Below, piece after piece: positions 1 to 4,939 of a stretch of 6,738 nucleotides of DNA. The stretch spans positions 1-6,738 of the forward strand of contig JAPOPO010000059.1 of NCBI GenBank assembly GCA_026712885.1, given 5' to 3'. A program made the translations under genes and the position numbers. The first letter of the stretch is position 1; each line of letters begins with the position of its first letter. The notes below the pieces were generated by a model. The model was not told the DNA's origin, did no database searches, and saw only the letters and a program-made list of their open reading frames with translations. This stretch comes from Rhodospirillales bacterium (GTDB lineage Bacteria > Pseudomonadota > Alphaproteobacteria > UBA828).

Positions 1-58
1 CCGCAGGCAGACGCCGCTCGTCCTCCTCAACCGGCGGGAGTCGAGAATCGTTCCCGAT

Positions 59-88
59 TTGTAACTGATGCAATTCGGGGTAGATGAT
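59..88 (+). promoter_or_regulatory. possible sigma-70-type promoter upstream of the hydrolase remnant
   Basis: A TTGTAA hexamer at 59-64 could be a -35 element (4 of 6 matches to TTGACA). GATGAT at 83-88 could be a -10 element (4 of 6 matches to TATAAT), with an 18-nt spacer. The stretch is locally AT-richer than its surroundings and lies 35 bp upstream of the first start codon. Matches this loose occur by chance, so this is only a candidate. Confidence 0.22.
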
Positions 89-116
89 AGAGCCCGATTC
101 ATCTCGCAAGCTGGAT

Positions 117-121
117 AGGAG
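117..121 (+). promoter_or_regulatory. Shine-Dalgarno AGGAG of the hydrolase remnant
   Basis: A clean AGGAG lies only 2 nt before the ATG at 124 but 8 nt before an in-frame GTG at 130. The spacing therefore favours GTG at 130 as the real start, which would remove the first two residues (Met-Ser). Survival of a good ribosome binding site suggests that the stub may still be translated. Confidence 0.5.
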
Positions 122-123
122 CG

Positions 124-351
124 ATGAGCGTGATCCGCGTCGCACTGTTGCAGCTCAGTACCAGCACCGCCATCGGGGAGAATTTTCGATCGGGCCTTGC
201 GGCATGCCGCGAGGCGCGCGCGAAGGGAGCCGACATCGCCCTCCTACCCGAGATCTGGAGCCACGGCTATGCGCTCCCGAACGCCGCCTACGCCGAGCTC
301 TTGACCGAGCCCACGACGCCCGACTTCGATCTGGAAAAGTTGATCCACTGA
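124..351 (+). pseudogene. truncated carbon-nitrogen hydrolase (nitrilase superfamily), N-terminal remnant
   Basis: The 75-residue product opens like a nitrilase-superfamily enzyme. It has a short first beta strand (VIRVALLQL), a helix rich in Ala/Arg/Glu, and then GADIALLPEIW, whose Glu43 corresponds to the first residue of the Glu-Lys-Cys catalytic triad. Family members are usually about 260-300 residues long, so roughly three quarters are missing, including the catalytic Lys and Cys. The reading frame ends at TGA 349-351, and I could not find the rest of the enzyme in any frame of the following 160 bp. This points to a deletion rather than one frameshift or nonsense mutation. Superfamily members hydrolyse nitriles, amides or N-carbamyl groups; the original substrate cannot be told. 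Activity is not expected. An alternative, less likely, is a small protein that reuses the start of the gene. The start is either ATG 124 or, by ribosome-binding-site spacing, GTG 130. Confidence 0.7.
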
Positions 352-407
352 CACGGCTGCCGCGCGGACGCCCAGCCCCCCAGTCCGCCCCGGTTCGTGT
401 CATAGTA

Positions 408-436
408 ACGGGGCGCCGGCGCTTTGCGCGCCCCGT
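408..436. terminator. strong GC-rich hairpin, candidate terminator or mRNA leader structure
   Basis: ACGGGGCGC at 408-416 is the exact reverse complement of GCGCCCCGT at 428-436, giving a 9-bp perfect stem with an 11-nt loop. No T-run follows on either strand, so it is not a textbook intrinsic terminator. It sits between the hydrolase remnant and the transporter and could end transcription of the former or structure the leader of the latter. It also covers the upstream TTG (424) that would extend the transporter frame, which argues against that start. Confidence 0.4.
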
Positions 437-510
437 GTTCCATTGCCCCACCGGGCCACCCGCTGGCTCGCCGTCCCCTCAACCCTGCCGCCTCACGCGA
501 GTCGCCATCG

Positions 511-1740
511 ATGATCCTGCCGCGCCGGCTGACCGAGCTCCTGGGCGACCCCCTCTACCTGCGCCTCTGGCTCATCGGCCTCTTCAGCATGGGCTCCCGC
601 TGGCTGGAGCTGCTGGTGGTCGGCATCTTCGCCGTCGAGACGACGGGATCGCCGGTGCTGGTGGCGTTGCTCGTTATCCTGCGCATGCTGCCTCTGGCCG
701 TATTCGGTTCCATCGTCGGCACCCTTGCCGACCGCCTGACCCCGCGAATCCTGTTCTACAGCTCGCTCGGGCTCGCAGCGCTGGTCTCACTCGCCGTCCT
801 CGGCCTCGCGCTCTCGGGCATCGCCGCCTACTGGCACATCGCGCTCGCGACCTTCCTCTCCGGCCTCGTCTGGACCACGGACATGCCCGTCCGCCGGCGG
901 ATGATCGGCGACGTCGCCGGCGCGGAGCGAATCGCAGCCGGCATGAGCCTCGACAGTGCCACGAGCAACGCCATGCGGCTCATCGGCCCGCTGTTCGGCG
1001 GGCTGCTCTACCAGTGGCTCGGCCTCGGTGGTGCCTTCGGCCTGGCAGCGGCGCTCTATGCGATTTGCCTGATCCTCACGCCGGGCCTTCCGAAGGCCTT
1101 TGCTTCCGGAGTCGGCCAGAGCTCCGCGAGGCTCCTGGGCGATCTGCGCGAAGGCTTCCGCTTTCTCGCGCGCGAGCCCGAACTCCGCCGCATCCTCTAC
1201 GTCACAGTGATTTTCAACATTTGGGGCTTCCCCTTCGTCTCGATGATCCCGGTCATCGGTACGGAGAACCTCGGCCTGAACGCCGCCGCCATCGGCGGCC
1301 TGGCTGCGTTGGAAGGTGGCGGCGCCTTCACCGGGGCGCTCCTGATCGCCGCCATCGGTGTCCGGCCGGGCGCATACCGCCGCTTCTACTTCTTCGGCAC
1401 CGCGAGCTATTCCGCCCTGGCCTTCGTCGCGAGCTGGATGACGGAGACCGCGCCGATGGCGATCGTGATCTTCTTCGTGGGCCTCGGCGCGGCGGGCTTC
1501 TCGACCATGCAAACGGTGTTGATTTACGGCATGGCACCACCGGAGATGCGCGGCCGCATGCTCGGCATCCTCTCGCTTACGATCGGCGCAGGCGTAATCG
1601 GCTTCACCAACATCGGTCTTATGGGCGAGCTCTTCGGCGGTGCCAATGCCGTGCGCATCGTTGCGGCCGAAGGCTTGGTCGCCGCCTTCCTCCTCGGCTT
1701 AACCTGGCCCCGCCTTTGGCGTGACGGCGGTGGCGAGTGA
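511..1740 (+). CDS. major facilitator superfamily transporter, probable exporter (EntS/MFS_3-like)
   Basis: A complete 409-residue polytopic inner-membrane protein, normal in length for a 12-TM MFS carrier. Hydrophobic segments run almost end to end from about residue 18 to 398, with a polar central loop around 193-228 (KAFASGVGQ through REPELRR) separating two six-helix halves. A motif-A-like loop (GTLADRLTPR, about 70-79) follows TM2. NAMRLIGPLFGGLL (about 153-166) resembles the motif-C region of drug and siderophore exporters, and PPEMRGRMLGI (about 343-353) is the second-half counterpart typical of EntS/MFS_3 proteins. The proton-driven efflux role is inferred from the family; the substrate is unknown. 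ATG 511 is chosen because the protein then begins just before the characteristic first helix. The frame extends upstream to TTG 424, but those 29 residues are Pro/Arg-rich and overlap a hairpin. No strong ribosome binding site precedes 511. The gene stands alone, 84 bp before the STAS gene. Confidence 0.85.
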   Translation: MILPRRLTELLGDPLYLRLWLIGLFSMGSRWLELLVVGIFAVETTGSPVLVALLVILRMLPLAVFGSIVGTLADRLTPRILFYSSLGLAALVSLAVLGLALSGIAAYWHIALATFLSGLVWTTDMPVRRRMIGDVAGAERIAAGMSLDSATSNAMRLIGPLFGGLLYQWLGLGGAFGLAAALYAICLILTPGLPKAFASGVGQSSARLLGDLREGFRFLAREPELRRILYVTVIFNIWGFPFVSMIPVIGTENLGLNAAAIGGLAALEGGGAFTGALLIAAIGVRPGAYRRFYFFGTASYSALAFVASWMTETAPMAIVIFFVGLGAAGFSTMQTVLIYGMAPPEMRGRMLGILSLTIGAGVIGFTNIGLMGELFGGANAVRIVAAEGLVAAFLLGLTWPRLWRDGGGE

Positions 1741-1743
1741 CCA

Positions 1744-1773
1744 TTGCAGAAGTCGACTCGAACAGCGTATCTT
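1744..1773 (+). promoter_or_regulatory. weak promoter candidate for the STAS-GPP34 pair
   Basis: In the 84-bp gap after the transporter, TTGCAG (1744-1749) and TATCTT (1768-1773) are 18 nt apart and loosely resemble -35 and -10 elements (3 and 4 matches of 6). Their position, about 50 bp before the STAS start, is suitable. The match is poor, so the pair may equally be transcribed by read-through from the transporter gene. Confidence 0.18.
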
Positions 1774-1808
1774 TGCCCTGCGTGCCCATTGCGCGGGTAA
1801 CCCAAAGC

Positions 1809-1819
1809 GGAGAGCGAGG
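1809..1819 (+). promoter_or_regulatory. ribosome binding site of the STAS gene
   Basis: A purine-rich stretch contains GGAGAG (1809-1814) and GAGG (1816-1819). The latter ends 5 nt before ATG 1825. It is the clearest Shine-Dalgarno sequence on the plus strand after the first gene and fixes the STAS start. Confidence 0.6.
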
Positions 1820-1824
1820 CCGCG

Positions 1825-2160
1825 ATGGACATTGAGGAAAGAGCAGAGGGAGCAGCGGTCGTCGTCTCCCTCAATGGTAGGCTGGACGGAGTGACTGCGC
1901 CCGACCTGGAGGCCAGGATTACCGCGATTGTGGATCGCGGAGACGTCCGGGTGGCCCTGGATTGCGCGGAGATGGGCTACGTGAGCAGTTCCGGCCTGCG
2001 GGCATTGCTGGTCAGTGCGAGAAAGTGCCAGCAAGGCGGCGGAAAGCTGACCGTGGCCGCCCTGCAACCCGAGTGTCGATCGGTCATGGAAATGAGCGGT
2101 TTCCTCGCGATCATCGAGTGCCACGAAACGAGTGAGGACGCGCTCGCCGCACTCGCATGA
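1825..2160 (+). CDS. STAS-domain protein, anti-sigma factor antagonist type
   Basis: A 111-residue single-domain cytoplasmic protein, the usual length for SpoIIAA/RsbV-like STAS proteins. The order of elements fits the fold: a first strand with VVVSLNGRLDGVTAPDLEARI (about 13-33), a strand VRVALDCAEMGYV (about 41-53), the phosphorylation loop SSSGLRALL (54-62), and a later strand KLTVAAL (74-80). By alignment with the D-S-S/A-G-L motif, Ser55 is the likely phospho-acceptor. Position 54 is Ser instead of Asp, a variant I associate with the YISSAGLR form of the family. Such proteins bind a serine kinase/anti-sigma partner and release it, or act in partner-switching and phosphatase-controlled pathways. 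No kinase, phosphatase or sigma factor gene is in the window, so the partner is unknown. It lies 51 bp upstream of the GPP34 gene on the same strand and is probably co-transcribed with it. Confidence 0.85.
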   Translation: MDIEERAEGAAVVVSLNGRLDGVTAPDLEARITAIVDRGDVRVALDCAEMGYVSSSGLRALLVSARKCQQGGGKLTVAALQPECRSVMEMSGFLAIIECHETSEDALAALA

Positions 2161-2211
2161 GGCGCCGCTCTCGCACTCTCCAACCCTGACCCGACTTCGG
2201 AATTCGGTGCA

Positions 2212-2880
2212 ATGCTGACATTCTACGAAGAGATCATGGTGCTCCTTCTCCACGACGAGAATGGCACCTTCCTGCCGGTAAGCGAGCACACGCTGAATCG
2301 CGCGCTCACTGGTGCGGTCCTCATGGACCTGGCGTTCGCGAACCGGATCGATACCGACCCAGAGCGGCTGGTGGTCATCAATCCCACGCCGACGGGCGAT
2401 CCCTTACTCGACCGCGTGCTGGCCCGGATCGCAGGTGAGCAAGCAGCCGCCGACAGCCGGGCGTGGATCGAAACCCTCTCCGCCGAGGAGGCGTCCGCCA
2501 ATCACGACGCGACGGTTCGGGCGACCGCCCTCGAAAAGCTGGTGGAACGCGGCGTCTTGCAGCGTCAGGAAGAAAAATTTCTTTGGGTCTTTCGCTCCCG
2601 TCGCTACCCAACCATCGACGGCAAGGTAGAGCAGGAGGCCAAGAAGCGAATCTCCGACGTGCTGTTCTCGGACGATATTCCCGACCCGCGTGATGTCGCC
2701 CTGATCTGCCTCGTCGATAGCTGCAACATCCTGCGGACCATCTACTCGAAGAGGGAGATCGACCGGGTCGAGCCGCGCATCGAGCAACTCCGCAAGATGG
2801 ACCTGATCGGGCGCGAGATGGCCGGCGCCATCGCCGATATCGAGCGGGCCATCGCAATCGCGGCGGCGCACACGTTCTGA
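2212..2880 (+). CDS. GPP34 (GOLPH3/Vps74-like) domain protein
   Basis: A 222-residue soluble protein that looks like a nearly pure GPP34 domain. The start, LTFYEEIMVLLLHDENG (2-18), matches the opening helix of GOLPH3 (LTLMEEVLLLGLKDREG in human). Then come ALTGAVLMDLAFANRID (31-47), PTGDPLLDRVL (60-70), AWIETLS (84-90), LVERGVLQRQEEKFLWVF (110-127), a VLFSD.PDPRDVALICLVD segment (150-169) and a C-terminal helical part. In eukaryotes these proteins bind Golgi phosphatidylinositol 4-phosphate and retain glycosyltransferases. The function of bacterial members is largely unknown, so only a membrane-peripheral or adaptor role can be suggested. In a by-eye alignment the four human PI4P-contacting residues are not kept. 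ATG 2212 is preferred over ATG 2236 because it retains the whole first helix; no strong ribosome binding site precedes it. The gene follows the STAS gene closely and ends 35 bp from convergent ubiX. Confidence 0.8.
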   Translation: MLTFYEEIMVLLLHDENGTFLPVSEHTLNRALTGAVLMDLAFANRIDTDPERLVVINPTPTGDPLLDRVLARIAGEQAAADSRAWIETLSAEEASANHDATVRATALEKLVERGVLQRQEEKFLWVFRSRRYPTIDGKVEQEAKKRISDVLFSDDIPDPRDVALICLVDSCNILRTIYSKREIDRVEPRIEQLRKMDLIGREMAGAIADIERAIAIAAAHTF

Positions 2881-2886
2881 TTTGGG

Positions 2887-2906
2887 GGACCGGTTCAAGC
2901 CGGCCC
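2887..2906. terminator. short imperfect hairpin between convergent genes
   Basis: CCGG at 2890-2893 pairs with CCGG at 2900-2903 around the loop TTCAAG. One A/C mismatch and two more G-C pairs (2887-2888 with 2905-2906) extend the stem. It sits in the 35-bp gap where the GPP34 gene and ubiX converge, the expected place for a shared terminator. The stem is short and no proper T-run follows on either strand, so support is weak. Confidence 0.3.
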
Positions 2907-2915
2907 GAACTTACT

Positions 2916-3509
2916 TCAGCCGTCAGACGATGCTGCGCGCCGCACGAGTTCGCCGTGCCAGCGCTTACCCAAATCGAGTTTGAGCCCGAACTGATCCAGC
3001 GCCCTGGCGACGGTGTAGTCGACAATCTCGTCGATCGATCCCGGCTCGTTGTAGAAGGCCGGAACGGGGGGCAGGATCGTCACGCCCAGCCGCGCCAGCT
3101 TGAGCATGTTCTCCAGGTGAATGGCGCTGAGCGGCGTCTCGCGCACCATGAGGACGAGCGGCCGGCTTTCCTTGATCATGACGTCGGCCGCACGGTGGAT
3201 CAGGTTCTCGCTGAGCCCGCAGGCGATCGCCGCGAGACTCCGTGCCGAGCATGGCGCGATTACCATGCCGTCGATGGCCGCCGAGCCCGATGACATTAGG
3301 GCAGCCATGTCGCCTGCACCGTAGTGATGGTCCACGAGCGCACGAAGGTCGTCGAGCCTCCGGCCGGTCTCGTGCTCGAGCGTCCGCTGCCCCCACTTGC
3401 TGACCACGAGGTGAGTCTCGACCGGAGTTTCCCGTAGCACCTCGAGCAGGCGCACGCCGTAGGTCGCGCCGCTCGCGCCGGTCACGCCGACGATCAGGCT
3501 CTTCACCAT
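2916..3509 (-). CDS. ubiX: flavin prenyltransferase UbiX
   Basis: UbiX joins a dimethylallyl group from dimethylallyl phosphate to reduced FMN, producing prenylated FMN, the cofactor of UbiD-type decarboxylases. In ubiquinone synthesis this serves decarboxylation of the polyprenyl-hydroxybenzoate. The 197-residue length is standard. Visible family marks are the N-terminal flavin-binding strand and loop IVGVTGASGATYG (6-18), VVSKWG (35-40), the IAPCSARSLAAIA segment (84-96), SENLIHRAADVMIKE (100-114), RETPLSAIHLENML (123-136), PPVPAFYN (147-154), and a C-terminal RW (183-184). All appear intact. ATG 3509 begins one base after the stop of the upstream amidotransferase. A GGAG (complement of 3517-3520) inside that gene's end, 7 nt from the start, makes translational coupling likely. 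It is the last gene of the minus-strand operon. No ubiD lies in the window. Confidence 0.93.
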   Translation of the reverse strand: MVKSLIVGVTGASGATYGVRLLEVLRETPVETHLVVSKWGQRTLEHETGRRLDDLRALVDHHYGAGDMAALMSSGSAAIDGMVIAPCSARSLAAIACGLSENLIHRAADVMIKESRPLVLMVRETPLSAIHLENMLKLARLGVTILPPVPAFYNEPGSIDEIVDYTVARALDQFGLKLDLGKRWHGELVRRAASSDG

Positions 3510-3510
3510 G

Positions 3511-4236
3511 TCAGCGCTCCGCGCTGGCGAGCCAGAGCGCGAGAAAGCGCCGGAGCCAGTCGTGCATCGACCGGTGATAACGCGCGTGATTGGCGCGCTG
3601 CACTGCCGCCGACTGTGCGCCGTTTCGTTCCAAGTCTTCGGGCGGTGGATTGCGGTCGAGCCAACGCCCCAGCACCGCGTCGTTGACTTCTGGATGGAAC
3701 TGCACGCCCCAGGTCGTTGCCCCGTAGCGAAACGCCTGATTTTCGAACACGTCGCGCCGCGCGAGCCGCCGCGCGCCGGCGGGAAGCGTGAACGCCTCGC
3801 CGTGGCGGTGCGCTACGTTCAGCGTCCCGTCGAGAGCCAGGTCTTCGAGCGCACCGCCCACCGGCTCGATCGGGTAGTAGCCGAACTCGTAGAGTCCGTT
3901 CGGATCGGGCCCCACCGTCGCGCCGAGGGTCCGGGCCACCATCTGGCTGCCGAGGCAGATGCCGAGCAGCGGCACACCGGCCGCCATCACGCGAGGCATC
4001 CAATCGAGCTCTGCGCGCACGTAGTCGATGTGATCGTCGTTCGCGCTCTGCGGCCCCCCGAAGCTGACCACGCCGCCCAGCGATTCGACGTCTTGCGGAA
4101 ACGGCTCGCCCTTATTGGCCCGAATGACCCGAGACGGACGTCCCGAGTCGGCGAGCAGATCGGGGATCGCGCCCACGTCGAAGGCCGTGACGTGGGTCAC
4201 GAGCAGCACGGGAGCGGTTCCTAGGTCTGAGGTCAT
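3511..4236 (-). CDS. stand-alone class I glutamine amidotransferase (GATase1) protein
   Basis: A 241-residue cytoplasmic protein with a class I glutamine amidotransferase domain. The nucleophile elbow GICLGSQ places Cys94, and WGVQFHPEV gives His181 and Glu183, so the catalytic triad is complete. An oxyanion-type GGP segment with Asn-Asp-Asp (60-68) and a second His-rich strand (VAHRHGEAF, 142-149) also fit the family. Such domains hydrolyse glutamine and channel ammonia to a synthase. Free-standing versions like this one, resembling the GMP-synthase glutaminase half, are also known as gamma-glutamyl hydrolase-like proteins, so the substrate is open. The start is ATG 4236, 4 nt after the lolD stop. 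The same frame is open upstream to 4515, but that part lies inside lolD in another frame, is Arg/Ser-rich and has no domain. The C-terminal tail (about 197-241) is polar then helical. It overlaps nothing and lies one base from ubiX. Confidence 0.85.
   Translation of the reverse strand: MTSDLGTAPVLLVTHVTAFDVGAIPDLLADSGRPSRVIRANKGEPFPQDVESLGGVVSFGGPQSANDDHIDYVRAELDWMPRVMAAGVPLLGICLGSQMVARTLGATVGPDPNGLYEFGYYPIEPVGGALEDLALDGTLNVAHRHGEAFTLPAGARRLARRDVFENQAFRYGATTWGVQFHPEVNDAVLGRWLDRNPPPEDLERNGAQSAAVQRANHARYHRSMHDWLRRFLALWLASAER
3517..3520 (-). promoter_or_regulatory. ribosome binding site of ubiX inside the amidotransferase gene
   Basis: The minus strand reads GGAG here, 7 nt before the ubiX ATG (3509). 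Because it is embedded in the last codons of the preceding gene, translation of ubiX is probably coupled to it. Confidence 0.5.
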
Positions 4237-4240
4237 CGGT

Positions 4241-4939
4241 TCAGAGCGAGACGAGGACGCCGTTTTCGAGCGCGAGCCGCCGGTCCATGCGCTCCGCCAG
4301 CGCCATGTTGTGGGTGGCGACCAGCGCAGCCAGCCCGGTCGTCCGCACGATATCGAGGAGCGCCGCGAACACCGAGTCCGCAGTTTCGTGGTCGAGGTTA
4401 CCCGTGGGCTCATCCGCAAGCAGCACCGCCGGTGCATTGGCGATGGCGCGCGCGATCGCCACGCGCTGCTGCTCACCGCCCGAGAGGCGAGAGGGCCGGT
4501 GCCCCTCGCGCGCATCGAGCCCGAGGCGGCCCAGCAGCTCCCGTGCTCGCTCCCGCGCGTGGCGCTTGGAGCGGCCCGCGATCATCTGCGGCAGCACCAC
4601 GTTCTCCAGCGCCGAGAACTCGGCCAGCAGGTGGTGGAACTGATAGATAAAACCCAGTCGCTCGCGCCTGAGCCTGGTCCGGCGCCGGTCCGGCAGGCCG
4701 TCGCAACGCTCGCCTGCGATGGCGACTTCGCCGGCGCCCGGGCGCTCCAAGAGCCCCGCGATTTGCAGCAGGGTCGACTTGCCGGCCCCCGACGGCCCGA
4801 CCAGCGCCACCATCTCTCCGGGCATGACCGAGAGCGAGGCGCCCTTCAACACCTCGATGGCGCTGCCGGCCTGATAGAAGGTCTGCACCACCTCGCGCAG
4901 CTCCAGGGAGGGTGCGCTGCTCGCAGCGGGGCTACTCAT
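4241..4939 (-). CDS. lolD: lipoprotein-releasing system ATP-binding protein LolD
   Basis: The ATPase of the LolCDE-type ABC machine, which powers release of outer-membrane-bound lipoproteins from the inner membrane to the periplasmic carrier LolA. All nucleotide-binding motifs are intact in its 232 residues: Walker A GPSGAGKST (48-56), Q-loop YQFHHLL (99-105), ABC signature LSGGEQQRVA (152-161), Walker B VLLADEPTGNLD (172-183) with catalytic Glu177, and switch His210. FHHLL after the Q-loop is a mark of LolD within the MacB/LolD/FtsE group. Membrane partner and position agree: the start codon overlaps the last 8 bases of the lolC/E permease gene, and a GGAGG (complement of 4949-4953) lies 9 nt upstream of the ATG. 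The first 10 residues are a Ser/Ala/Pro-rich extension before the domain. Confusion with a MacB-type ATPase is possible in principle but unlikely beside this permease. Confidence 0.93.
   Translation of the reverse strand: MSSPAASSAPSLELREVVQTFYQAGSAIEVLKGASLSVMPGEMVALVGPSGAGKSTLLQIAGLLERPGAGEVAIAGERCDGLPDRRRTRLRRERLGFIYQFHHLLAEFSALENVVLPQMIAGRSKRHARERARELLGRLGLDAREGHRPSRLSGGEQQRVAIARAIANAPAVLLADEPTGNLDHETADSVFAALLDIVRTTGLAALVATHNMALAERMDRRLALENGVLVSL

Noticed and set aside
1..64. Possible end of an upstream plus-strand gene stopping at TAA 62-64
   Set aside because: The frame is open from the window edge for 20 codons, but that is too short to recognise a family and chance openness is likely in this GC-rich sequence.
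424..510. N-terminal extension of the transporter from TTG 424
   Set aside because: The 29 extra residues are Pro/Arg-rich, the TTG lies inside a strong hairpin, and the family's usual N-terminus begins at ATG 511.
787..1512. A 241-codon open frame on the minus strand opposite the transporter
   Set aside because: Composition is dominated by Glu, Arg, Ala and Gly without hydrophobic core or motif, as expected for the antisense of a GC-rich membrane-protein gene.
84..1724. A 546-codon open frame on the plus strand across the hydrolase remnant and transporter
   Set aside because: It is extremely Arg/Pro/His-rich with no domain, and most of its length lies in another frame of the well-supported transporter. 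It is a GC-driven shadow.
4237..4515. N-terminal extension of the glutamine amidotransferase
   Set aside because: It is low-complexity Arg/Ser sequence wholly inside lolD in another frame. ATG 4236, just after the lolD stop, gives the normal domain start.
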